The notes under the pieces were generated by a model. The model did no database searches and had not been told where the DNA came from. It worked only from the letters and a program-made list of their open reading frames with translations. A program made the translations under genes and the position numbers. DNA of 56,141 nt from a bacterium (GTDB lineage: Bacteria > Chlamydiota > Chlamydiia > Chlamydiales > SM23-39), in NCBI GenBank assembly GCA_021781995.1, contig JAJXVT010000006.1, positions 1 to 56,141 of the forward strand, read 5' to 3'. Shown in pieces: positions 1-7,414 of this stretch (position 1 is the stretch's first letter; each line of letters opens with the position of its first letter).

Positions 1-185
1 TCTTCAATGATCTTTTCAAGGGGATCCCCTGAAGATAAATCGAGCGATGTGATGTCGACGGAAATAGAAGCGGAAAATACCACTCCGTTACGTAAACCCT
101 TCACTTTAAAATTGGCGAAAATCGCCTCTTTCTTGCGGGTTACGTTCATGAAACGGATTAGATTGTTTTCAGCTAAATTCTTCAC
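1..185 (-). CDS. Hypothetical protein, N-terminal part (runs off window)
   Basis: This minus-strand reading frame is open from a GTG at 185 to the window edge (61 codons). It starts MKNLAENNLIRFMNVTRKKE and continues with an alternating pattern suggesting beta strands. A GGAG box lies 7 nt upstream of the GTG, and a good promoter (TTGACA, 18 bp, TAAAAT) sits just upstream, so this strand is preferred over the overlapping plus-strand frame at 7-279. The frame is also open further upstream (back to about 215) but has no ATG there. I do not recognise the family. It is divergent from ung. Confidence 0.6.
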   Translation of the reverse strand, partial: MKNLAENNLIRFMNVTRKKEAIFANFKVKGLRNGVVFSASISVDITSLDLSSGDPLEKIIE

Positions 186-212
186 GCCTTCACTCCATTG
201 GAAAATGGCTGA

Positions 213-242
213 ATTTTACACAGAAGTTTCCCTTTCTGTCAA
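213..242 (-). promoter_or_regulatory. Sigma-70-type promoter for the divergent partial gene
   Basis: On the minus strand, TTGACA (237-242) is followed after 18 bp by TAAAAT (213-218). Transcription would begin near 205, giving a leader of about 20 nt before the GTG at 185. A perfect -35 and a near-consensus -10 make it convincing. Confidence 0.65.
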
Positions 243-281
243 TCTTGCAAAAAATATGCGATTTGCCAAAACTAGATAATC

Positions 282-971
282 ATGCACATGATGTATCCAA
301 TCACTGAGATTCAGTGGCTGCAAAAACTCCATGATGAGTTCAATCTACCCTATATGCGCAAGTTAGCGTCTTTTTTAAGCGCTGAAGAGGCGAAAGGGAT
401 ACAAATATTTCCTCCCGCTAACTTAAGGTTCAATGCTTTTTGTCAAACCCCATTAGACCAGGTAAAGGTAGTCATCATGGGCCAGGACCCCTATCACGGG
501 CCAGGACAGGCCCACGGCTTGGCTTTTAGTGTGCCGCGAGGAATTTTTCTCCCACCTTCGCTCAAAAACATTTTTAAGGAATTAGCGTCTGATGTGGGAC
601 TGAATATGCCCAGCCATGGCTGTTTGGATCATTGGGCGAAGCAGGGGGTTCTTTTGCTGAATGCGACTTTATCGGTTCGTTCGGAAGAGCCAAAATCGCA
701 TTATGGTCAGGGCTGGGAACAGTTTACAGATCGAGTGATTTCGATTTTGGCCGAAAGACCTGAACCAATAGTATTTATGTTGTGGGGACGATCAGCTCTA
801 GAAAAATTTCAAAGGTTAACTGCTCAATCTTCCCGCCATTTGATTTTGACGTCCGTTCACCCCTCCCCTCTTTCCGCCTATAGAGGATTTTTCGGATGCC
901 GTCATTTTTCGAGGGCCAATACCTTTTTAAAAGAAAAAGGACAGCAGCCCATTGACTGGGCCATTCACTAA
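282..971 (+). CDS. ung: Uracil-DNA glycosylase (family 1)
   Basis: Removes uracil from DNA as the first step of base excision repair. The 229-residue length is typical of family 1 UDG. The water-activating motif GQDPYHGPGQAHGLAFSV, with its catalytic Asp, lies near residues 67-84. The C-terminal DNA-intercalation motif appears as HPSPLSAYRGFFGCRHFS near residues 186-203. The uracil-binding strand motif VLLLNATLSVR is also present. Three in-frame ATGs (282, 288, 291) are possible starts and none has a strong ribosome site. The next gene starts 15 nt downstream and may be co-transcribed. Confidence 0.96.
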   Translation: MHMMYPITEIQWLQKLHDEFNLPYMRKLASFLSAEEAKGIQIFPPANLRFNAFCQTPLDQVKVVIMGQDPYHGPGQAHGLAFSVPRGIFLPPSLKNIFKELASDVGLNMPSHGCLDHWAKQGVLLLNATLSVRSEEPKSHYGQGWEQFTDRVISILAERPEPIVFMLWGRSALEKFQRLTAQSSRHLILTSVHPSPLSAYRGFFGCRHFSRANTFLKEKGQQPIDWAIH

Positions 972-986
972 TCGTATAGTGAACTC

Positions 987-2225
987 ATGCACCTAAAACC
1001 AGCTCATAAAGCAAAACTGAGCCTTGCAACGGTATTTTTTACCTTTTTTATCGACAATTTGAGCTGGTCAATTGTTTTCCCCATTTTTGCGCCATATTTC
1101 TTAGATCCAAATAATCAGACGTTTTCAGGAGACGTGTCGTTAGAGACCAGGGCAACTTTGCTAGGGTTTTTCTTGATGGCATTTTCGTTAGGGCAATTTT
1201 TAGGAGCGCCTTTTTTAGGAGAATATGCTGATAAACACGGACGCAAACAGGCGTTGGTAGTGAGCGTTTTTTTTACTTTGGTAGGATTTATTCTAACAGC
1301 TTGGAGCATGGGCGTCGGAAATTTATACTTTTTGTTTTTAGGCCGTTTGATCGCCGGAGTCTTTGCAGGCAATATGTCGATTTGCCTGGCTTGTGTATCG
1401 GATATCAGCACGGATGAAAAAAGTCGTGTAAAAAATTTTGGCCGTCTATCCATGATTGCCGGTTTGTCCTTTATTATGGGGGCCTTTTTCGGCGGAAAAC
1501 TATCCGATTCTTCCATTGAATCTATCTTTAGGCCAGATTTACCGTTATGGATTGGCTCAGGATTAACAGCTGTAAATTTGATTTTTCTTATATTTAGTTT
1601 TCAAGAAACTGGAACTATTGATAAAAACGTTTCTTTTAACCTACTAGAGTCATTTCATAATCTACGAGAAGCTTTGCAAACCGAACGGATTAAAAGAACG
1701 TATTCGATTTATTTTTTATTCGTATTTGCCTGGACGATTTTGCTTCAATTCACTCCTGTGCTCGTGGTAAGAAAATTTGAATTCAGCAATTCAGATATTG
1801 GAAATTTAGCTCTATTTATGGGAGGGTTTTGGGCACTTGGATCGAGCTATTTAAGAAAATTAGCACTGCACTGGTTTGCTCCGCTTAAAATCTTGGAAAT
1901 CTGTTTATTGGGTTTTACAGTGTTGTGTGGATTAGTGATCATTCCGCGACATAGTTATGGAGCGATGGGACTATTGGCAATATGCGCTATGATTGGCGGT
2001 TTGGCATGGCCATTGTGTACTAATGTGATTTCTCAAGCGGCCCCACGTCATATGCAAGGGAAAATTTTGGGTATTAGTCAGTCTGTGCAGTCTTTAGCAA
2101 TGGCTTTAGCTCCAGCTATCGGCGGTTTAGTGTATCAAATTTATTTAGGATTTCCATTTATGCTGGGTGCGAGCGCGAGTTTAGCTGCAGGTATTATCTA
2201 TTTCACCTTGAAAGATCGCTCTTAA
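987..2225 (+). CDS. MFS transporter, TetA/multidrug-efflux type
   Basis: A 412-residue, 12-segment major facilitator protein of the inner membrane. The loop 2-3 signature GEYADKHGRKQALV (G-x3-D-x2-G-R-K, motif A) follows the second helix near residues 79-92, as in drug:proton antiporters. The chain ends in a short basic tail (KDRS). Substrate cannot be read from the sequence. It is followed closely by an HlyD-type adaptor gene, an arrangement reminiscent of EmrB-EmrA pairs, so export of a small molecule across the envelope is a reasonable inference. Chlamydiae also use MFS proteins as metabolite importers, so import cannot be excluded. Confidence 0.85.
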   Translation: MHLKPAHKAKLSLATVFFTFFIDNLSWSIVFPIFAPYFLDPNNQTFSGDVSLETRATLLGFFLMAFSLGQFLGAPFLGEYADKHGRKQALVVSVFFTLVGFILTAWSMGVGNLYFLFLGRLIAGVFAGNMSICLACVSDISTDEKSRVKNFGRLSMIAGLSFIMGAFFGGKLSDSSIESIFRPDLPLWIGSGLTAVNLIFLIFSFQETGTIDKNVSFNLLESFHNLREALQTERIKRTYSIYFLFVFAWTILLQFTPVLVVRKFEFSNSDIGNLALFMGGFWALGSSYLRKLALHWFAPLKILEICLLGFTVLCGLVIIPRHSYGAMGLLAICAMIGGLAWPLCTNVISQAAPRHMQGKILGISQSVQSLAMALAPAIGGLVYQIYLGFPFMLGASASLAAGIIYFTLKDRS

Positions 2226-2242
2226 TCTTTTAAGCTGTGATA

Positions 2243-3088
2243 ATGCGTCAATGGATTTTGCAAATTTCTTTCCCTAGCTGGTATTGGCGAAAACTGTGTT
2301 TGAAAACGGTTTGGATCGGCAGTATTATACTTTTAGTGTCCTCTATGGGTATATACTGGTGGAAAATGATTTTCCCCTTCTATAAAGCTACTCACGGTGT
2401 TCTAAAAGCTGTTTCTCTTCCTATTTATGCCAATCATTCTGGTCGTATTGAATTATTTTTATGCGAGGAAGGAGCTCATTTTTCTCAAGGGCAGATTTTA
2501 GTACAGATTAGTGATCCGGTATTGTCTGCAAAAATTGATGGAATTTTACAGGATGTGAGTGCGTGTAAATCCCAGACTGCTGAAGAAAAAATACGGTTGG
2601 ATCGATTGATGCAGCGTTATATTTATCTCCAGCACACTCCCGAAATCGATCAAATTTTATTGCAAATACGAGAAGCGCAAATGTCTATGGCAAATATTGA
2701 AACGCAATTGCAAGAGCTTTTTAAGGAAAGAGATTGTTTGGAACAAAAAATGCAACAATTACAAGTAACCGCTCCTTGCGATGGAATCGTGCTTCAATAT
2801 CAAAAAAATAAAGGAGAAATGATCAACCCCCAAGAGTCTCTAGTGCTCATTTGTCGTTCGGAGAAAAATTGGGTGGAAATGTCCATTCCTGAAACATTGC
2901 TAGGCAAAATTAGCGAAGGAACTCCAGCTACAATTGAATTTTCTGCATTCAAGAGCAAAAAGTGGAAAGGCACTATAAACTGGATTAGCCCCATCGTCGA
3001 AAATGGACAAATAAAAATCAAGGTTGCAGCTCCTCAATTGCCCGCTTATCCAGGACTATCCGCACAAGTTTTAATTAAAATTCATTGA
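2243..3088 (+). CDS. HlyD/EmrA-like membrane-fusion (periplasmic adaptor) protein
   Basis: The 281-residue protein has one N-terminal membrane segment (about residues 17-41). It is followed by a split biotinyl-lipoyl-like domain: a first half around HSGRIELFLCEEGAHFSQGQ and a second half around APCDGIVLQYQKNKGEMINP. An alpha-helical, heptad-like hairpin (about 100-175) lies between them, and a beta-barrel region follows. This is the HlyD/EmrA layout, which links an inner-membrane pump to an outer-membrane channel. It is rather short for the family. I chose ATG 2243 over GTG 2237. It follows the MFS gene by 17 nt, and no TolC-like gene is in the window. Confidence 0.8.
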   Translation: MRQWILQISFPSWYWRKLCLKTVWIGSIILLVSSMGIYWWKMIFPFYKATHGVLKAVSLPIYANHSGRIELFLCEEGAHFSQGQILVQISDPVLSAKIDGILQDVSACKSQTAEEKIRLDRLMQRYIYLQHTPEIDQILLQIREAQMSMANIETQLQELFKERDCLEQKMQQLQVTAPCDGIVLQYQKNKGEMINPQESLVLICRSEKNWVEMSIPETLLGKISEGTPATIEFSAFKSKKWKGTINWISPIVENGQIKIKVAAPQLPAYPGLSAQVLIKIH

Positions 3089-3089
3089 T

Positions 3090-4073
3090 ATGCATATTCC
3101 TACAGAACTACAAGAGGCTATCGAATCTTTAGCTGCGTCACATCATTTCAAATCTTTAGCGCAAAGTAGAGAAATGGTAAGCAAAGATTATCGAAGAGGC
3201 AATGATTCGGCGCGAGCATTTCAAAATCGGTCTCAATTAATATCTTATTTAATTACACGGCTTCCCGCTACTTTTGCTGTTTGTCGTAAGGTGTTTAGTG
3301 AAATAAAAAATCGATTGCCAGGCTTTGTTTTCGAATCGATACTGGATTTAGGCGCCGGTCCCGGTTCTGCTTCATGGGCCGCTATTGAGAGTTTTGATGA
3401 ATTAAAAAGCTTATATTTAATCGAACGAGAAAAAGATGTAATTGATCTAGGTAAACAGTTAGCGACTTCCTCATTTCGATGTTTCAAAGAGATTTTTTGG
3501 GATCATTCCTCTCTTACTAGTCCTTTTGCAATTCCATCAGCTTCACTTGCTGTATTTTCATATGTCTTAGGTGAAATGGAGATTGAAGAAGCTTGGCAAA
3601 TTGTAAAAAGAGTATGGGATAGCTCGATTCCTCTACTCACCTTAATCGAGCCAGGCACGGTGCGCGGTTATCAACGTATTTTAGCTATTCGAAATCGATT
3701 GATTGCTCAGGGAGCTCGTATAATAGCTCCATGTCCTCACCTTCTGCCATGTCCTTTAAAAGAAAATGATTGGTGTCATTTCGCTGCTAGAGTTGAGCGT
3801 ACAAGTCTGCACCGCCGGTTGAAAAAAGGAACTTTAGGCTATGAAGATGAAAAGTATTCCTATGTGGTTTTTGCTAAACCGGAGATACAAACTAGTGCGA
3901 TTGATGGCCGAATCATTCGACGTCCATTAAAAGCCGGTGGGTATGTTAAATTTCAATTATGTGCACAAGACGGTCAAATTCGAGAGACTACAGTAACAAG
4001 AAGTGATAAAAACAATTATCGCCATGCAAGAGATGCGGAATGGGGATCTTCTTTGCATCTAGATATTATTTAA
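3090..4073 (+). CDS. Rsm22-family small-subunit rRNA methyltransferase-like protein
   Basis: This 327-residue protein belongs to the Rsm22/METTL17 family, which is associated with mitochondrial and bacterial small ribosomal subunits. It has an SAM-binding motif (LDLGAGPGSASWAA, about residues 87-100). It also has the characteristic cysteine-rich C-terminal block: CPHLLPCPL from Cys215, then DWCHFAARVERTSLHRRLK and YEDEKYSYVVFAK. In other members the cysteines bind an Fe-S cluster. The start ATG lies one base after the stop of the HlyD gene, so the genes are probably co-transcribed. Enzymatic activity of the family is debated. Confidence 0.85.
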   Translation: MHIPTELQEAIESLAASHHFKSLAQSREMVSKDYRRGNDSARAFQNRSQLISYLITRLPATFAVCRKVFSEIKNRLPGFVFESILDLGAGPGSASWAAIESFDELKSLYLIEREKDVIDLGKQLATSSFRCFKEIFWDHSSLTSPFAIPSASLAVFSYVLGEMEIEEAWQIVKRVWDSSIPLLTLIEPGTVRGYQRILAIRNRLIAQGARIIAPCPHLLPCPLKENDWCHFAARVERTSLHRRLKKGTLGYEDEKYSYVVFAKPEIQTSAIDGRIIRRPLKAGGYVKFQLCAQDGQIRETTVTRSDKNNYRHARDAEWGSSLHLDII

Positions 4074-4095
4074 GAGAGACTTGTTTGTTTGATAA

Positions 4096-4104
4096 TGGTA
4101 TAAT
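4096..4104 (+). promoter_or_regulatory. Extended -10 promoter (TGGTATAAT)
   Basis: A perfect TATAAT at 4099-4104 is preceded by TG one base upstream, the extended -10 configuration that tolerates a poor -35. Initiation near 4111 would leave a leader of about 12 nt holding the AAAGGA ribosome site of the gene at 4123. Confidence 0.5.
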
Positions 4105-4122
4105 TCTACGAAAGGACGAATT

Positions 4123-4479
4123 ATGCATTATAAAGACTTGATAGGAAATAGAAAGAGTTTAATTCAGGTTTCTTTTGACAAAAAACGAAAAGTATTTTTG
4201 TTATCAGCTCCTATTTATCGCTCCCATCTAACGCTTCCTGCTTCTGTATTAACTTACGTAAATGCACGAAAGGATAAACATTTTCGACCTTATAAAGTGC
4301 GATTTCAATTAAAAAATCCGTATGAAGTGGAGTTGATTCAGGAAATACCATATCAATGGGGATTTCAGCCAACTTCAAGACAAATAATGCTGCAATTTTT
4401 CTTGTTAGCAAAAAAATGCCACGACATGCTTCATGAAATAGCAGCAGAAGATGCTATTAAATCTCTACGTGTGGGATAG
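4123..4479 (+). CDS. Hypothetical protein, 118 residues
   Basis: A small basic, mixed alpha/beta protein starting MHYKDLIGNRKSLIQVSFDK. There is no signal peptide or membrane segment, and I do not recognise the family. Support as a gene comes from AAAGGA six bases before the ATG, an extended -10 promoter just upstream, and an uninterrupted frame. Its 3' end overlaps the convergent purB gene by 23 nt, so the two transcripts are antisense at their ends. Confidence 0.7.
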   Translation: MHYKDLIGNRKSLIQVSFDKKRKVFLLSAPIYRSHLTLPASVLTYVNARKDKHFRPYKVRFQLKNPYEVELIQEIPYQWGFQPTSRQIMLQFFLLAKKCHDMLHEIAAEDAIKSLRVG

Positions 4480-5893
4480 AAATTTTTTTAGTCTGATAAA
4501 GGCGAAGAAACGGGAGTACCTCCGTCTGTAAAAAATCTATTGTTTGTTCCGGAGCTCGACCGATTAAAGTTTTGATTTGAGCGATTTTTAAAATCTCATT
4601 GGAGTTCAGGGAAAATAGACTTTCTTTTTCAATAGATTCTATGAGGGATTTCATAGGTTGATCTGCCTTCATAGCGTAAAATGTAATGTTGCGTAAAATT
4701 TCATGTAATTGTTGACGATCCCCTCCTTTTTTTACAGCTTCCATAAGAATGTTTTCCATGCATAACTGAGGTAATTGTTGATTGAGCAAAGCTAGCGAGG
4801 TTTCGGGGTCAATATAAGGTGCTGTTAGAACGTGGGTTAAAAGATTGCAAATTGCATCAATGGATAGGAAGGCTTCAGGTATCGTTATGCGGCGATTGGA
4901 GGAATCGTCTAAGGATCTTTCCAGCCATTGAGTGGCTGTTGTGTACGCGGCGTTTTGTGAGAGTGATATAGCAAATCTAGCCAATCCGCAGATCCTTTCA
5001 TTATAAATTGGATTCCGCTTATAAGGCATTGCAGAAGATCCTACTTGAGAGCTTGCAAAGGGTTCTAACATTTGGCTGTCATGGGCTAAAAGACGAAAAT
5101 CAGTTGACAGTTTATGGGCACTAGCTGCAAAGGATGCGAGAGCATTCAGAATGTTGAGATCGAGTTTTCTTGTGTAGGTTTGCCCGCAAATAGGCAAAAT
5201 CGATTGAAAATGAAAGGCGCTTGCAACTTCTTTTTCTAGTTGTAACACCTTATGATGATCGCCTTGAAAAAGAGTTAAAAATGAACTTTGAGTTCCAGTA
5301 GCGCCTTTAGCCCCAAGGAAAGGGATTTCTTGCATGAGGCGTTGCCAACTGCGCACATCAAGCATAAAGTCTTGAAGCCATAAACAAATGCGTTTGCCAA
5401 TGGTGGTGGGCTGAGCTGGTTGATAGTGAGTGTAGCTAAGAGTGGGATCAGAAGCGTGTTTTTCGGAAAGTTTAGCTAATAATTCAATGACGTGAAGCAG
5501 TTTGTGAAAAAGAAGGTCTAGGGCTGTTTTTAATTGTATTAGATCAGCGTTGTCTGTGACAAAAGAAGAAGTCGCGCCCAAATGAATGATTGGTTTAGCT
5601 GCGGGACACTGATCTCCAAAAGCATGAATATGCGCCATCACATCATGGCGAAATTTTTTTTCGTATTCATGGGCCTGATCAAAATCGATGCAAGAGGCCA
5701 TTTGTTCCATTTGTAAAATCTGTTGATCTGTAATAGGAAGTCCAAGTTTTTTTTGTCCTTTTGCGAGAGCGACCCATAGAAGTCGATATGTATAAATTTT
5801 CCAATGTGCGGAAAAAAGGTGGGACATCTCAGGGCTGCAATAACGCGCCGTGAATGGACTGGCATAAAGTTCGTGGCGCGTTACTGAAGTCAT
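4457..5893 (-). CDS. purB: Adenylosuccinate lyase
   Basis: Member of the fumarase/aspartase superfamily; releases fumarate from SAICAR and adenylosuccinate in purine synthesis. The superfamily signature appears as GSSAMPYKRNPIYNERI near residues 285-301, with the flexible catalytic loop serine. The HYQPAQPTTIGKR block carries the catalytic histidine region, and GATSSFVTDN is the other conserved loop. The 478-residue length and motifs are closer to the eukaryote-like ADSL clade than to E. coli PurB; this is a visual judgement. The start ATG overlaps the previous gene's stop by one base (TAATG), so it is probably translated from the thrS-parA transcript. Confidence 0.93.
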   Translation of the reverse strand: MTSVTRHELYASPFTARYCSPEMSHLFSAHWKIYTYRLLWVALAKGQKKLGLPITDQQILQMEQMASCIDFDQAHEYEKKFRHDVMAHIHAFGDQCPAAKPIIHLGATSSFVTDNADLIQLKTALDLLFHKLLHVIELLAKLSEKHASDPTLSYTHYQPAQPTTIGKRICLWLQDFMLDVRSWQRLMQEIPFLGAKGATGTQSSFLTLFQGDHHKVLQLEKEVASAFHFQSILPICGQTYTRKLDLNILNALASFAASAHKLSTDFRLLAHDSQMLEPFASSQVGSSAMPYKRNPIYNERICGLARFAISLSQNAAYTTATQWLERSLDDSSNRRITIPEAFLSIDAICNLLTHVLTAPYIDPETSLALLNQQLPQLCMENILMEAVKKGGDRQQLHEILRNITFYAMKADQPMKSLIESIEKESLFSLNSNEILKIAQIKTLIGRAPEQTIDFLQTEVLPFLRLYQTKKISIPHVEI

Positions 5894-6639
5894 TATCTAT
5901 TATCAAGCAAAACGGTGATTTGTACTAATAGTTGGGTTAACTGTTTTTTTTCGGCTTCAGAGGGTACGCAAAGTGGATTTTTCACCATTTCACGAGCTCT
6001 TTTTAGAAAGCTGATTGCGTGTGAAGCGTAATTGGGATGTCGTTTATCGTCTTCAGCAAGAGGAAATTCGAGTCGAATGAGATTGAGTAATTCTTGCTTT
6101 GCTTGCCCGGTGTAATTGCGAACAATCTCTTCCTTTTTTTCGATAGGTCCTTGCCGCGAGGCTAAACTATATACGGCCTGACGGGGCATTTGATCGATCT
6201 TGGGGTGCAAGATTTGAGGCATTGCCATGTGGAATTCGTAATATTGTAAAAAGTTGTACGGGGTTTGGCGGTTTCCATAAGTTGCAAACAGCCACGCCGT
6301 AAAGGCTCCGTCTCGATATTTTTTCAAAATATCTTGAGCGCGTTTGATGCGCTCTCCATGTAAAATTACGGCTTGATTTGTAATGGCCTTTACTTCAGAT
6401 GTAATAGCGGTTAAAGCTTTTAAGTCAGATTCTACATCATATGAGTCAGATGTTCGAAAACTGGTAAGAATTTGTTCGAGATCAGCTTTTTCTTTGTCAT
6501 TGAGTGCAGAAATGCGAAAGACGCCAGAAAAGCTCGATAGATCGCCATTATTAGACCTTTCAACAAGCGCTGTCATTTTAGGCTGCTGCGTCTCTTTTGT
6601 TTTAAAGCGAAGATGAAGCAAATCATTAAACTTTGACAT
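5893..6639 (-). CDS. Chlamydial plasmid pGP6-D-like protein (chromosomal paralogue)
   Basis: The 248-residue protein resembles pGP6-D of the chlamydial virulence plasmid and its chromosomal relative CT583. It has a soluble, charged N-terminal half and a conserved core GAFTAWLFATYGNRQTPYNF. The function is not established; the plasmid protein is linked to plasmid-dependent gene regulation or maintenance. The gene lies 6 nt after the ParA gene and immediately before purB. The thrS-parA-gp6D order matches CT581-CT583 of C. trachomatis, which strongly supports the call. Confidence 0.85.
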   Translation of the reverse strand: MSKFNDLLHLRFKTKETQQPKMTALVERSNNGDLSSFSGVFRISALNDKEKADLEQILTSFRTSDSYDVESDLKALTAITSEVKAITNQAVILHGERIKRAQDILKKYRDGAFTAWLFATYGNRQTPYNFLQYYEFHMAMPQILHPKIDQMPRQAVYSLASRQGPIEKKEEIVRNYTGQAKQELLNLIRLEFPLAEDDKRHPNYASHAISFLKRAREMVKNPLCVPSEAEKKQLTQLLVQITVLLDNR

Positions 6640-6645
6640 AGTTGG

Positions 6646-7398
6646 TCAGGTCCTGTTTAAAATTTCTTGCGTGAGATCCATATAATCAATCGATGCTCGG
6701 CATTTCGGAGCGGTATCGAAAATCGGTTTTCCGTAAATTGTGGCCTCAGATACTGCGATATCTCGTCTGACTTTTGCTTTCAATAGTTTTCCGGGAAATG
6801 TTTGCTCGATCACATTTAAAAATGCATCATTGCTTTTGCCTCTTGGATTCCAAAATGAAAGAGCGACTCCGAGAATTTCTGTTTGATGACGTTCAGAAAT
6901 GTTATTAATAAAAAGTGATAAACGTTGCAATCCTTTCACACTGTAAAATTCAGGAGTTGCGCAGACGAGCGAAAAATCTGATGCGATGAGCGCAGATTCC
7001 GTTAACCAACACAATGAAGGCGGGGTGTCAATAAGAATAAAATCATAATCGAGTCCACGCAAAATTTCTTTTAAACGTTCGTGTGAATAGCGGTCTGCGG
7101 CCAAAGGTCCTGAAACTTCAACTCGTTCTAACCAAGTATCTGCAGGGATGATATGCATGTTGGGAATGCAGGTGTCTAAAATGACATCTTGAATATTTTT
7201 TTCGCCTTGCAACACAGGGGCCATGCTATCTTGTTCATCGGGATCAAAACCCAAGCCAGTGGTAAGGTTGGCTTGGGCGTCAAAATCGATGAGCAACACT
7301 TTTTTGCGATGATATTTGCAAAGTGCTGCTCCAATATGTAGCGAGGTCGAAGTTTTCGCTGTTCCGCCTTTAAAACTGCTGACGCAAATCGTAACCAT
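6646..7398 (-). CDS. parA: ParA/Soj-family partition ATPase (pGP5-D-like)
   Basis: A 250-residue deviant Walker ATPase. The Walker A is KGGTAKTSTS with the signature lysines K10 and K15. VLLIDFDAQANLTTGLG is the A' motif and FILIDTPPSL is Walker B. The family moves DNA cargo along the nucleoid and normally needs a ParB partner. None is adjacent; the pGP6-D-like gene takes that position. This is the chromosomal counterpart of plasmid pGP5-D (compare CT582). It starts 16 nt after the thrS stop and is likely in the thrS operon. Confidence 0.9.
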   Translation of the reverse strand: MVTICVSSFKGGTAKTSTSLHIGAALCKYHRKKVLLIDFDAQANLTTGLGFDPDEQDSMAPVLQGEKNIQDVILDTCIPNMHIIPADTWLERVEVSGPLAADRYSHERLKEILRGLDYDFILIDTPPSLCWLTESALIASDFSLVCATPEFYSVKGLQRLSLFINNISERHQTEILGVALSFWNPRGKSNDAFLNVIEQTFPGKLLKAKVRRDIAVSEATIYGKPIFDTAPKCRASIDYMDLTQEILNRT

Positions 7399-7414
7399 CT
7401 ATGATTCCTTAATT

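Noticed and set aside
7-279. 90-residue plus-strand frame at the window start
   Set aside because: The opposite strand has a strong promoter, ribosome site and better protein-like sequence; this frame is its shadow.
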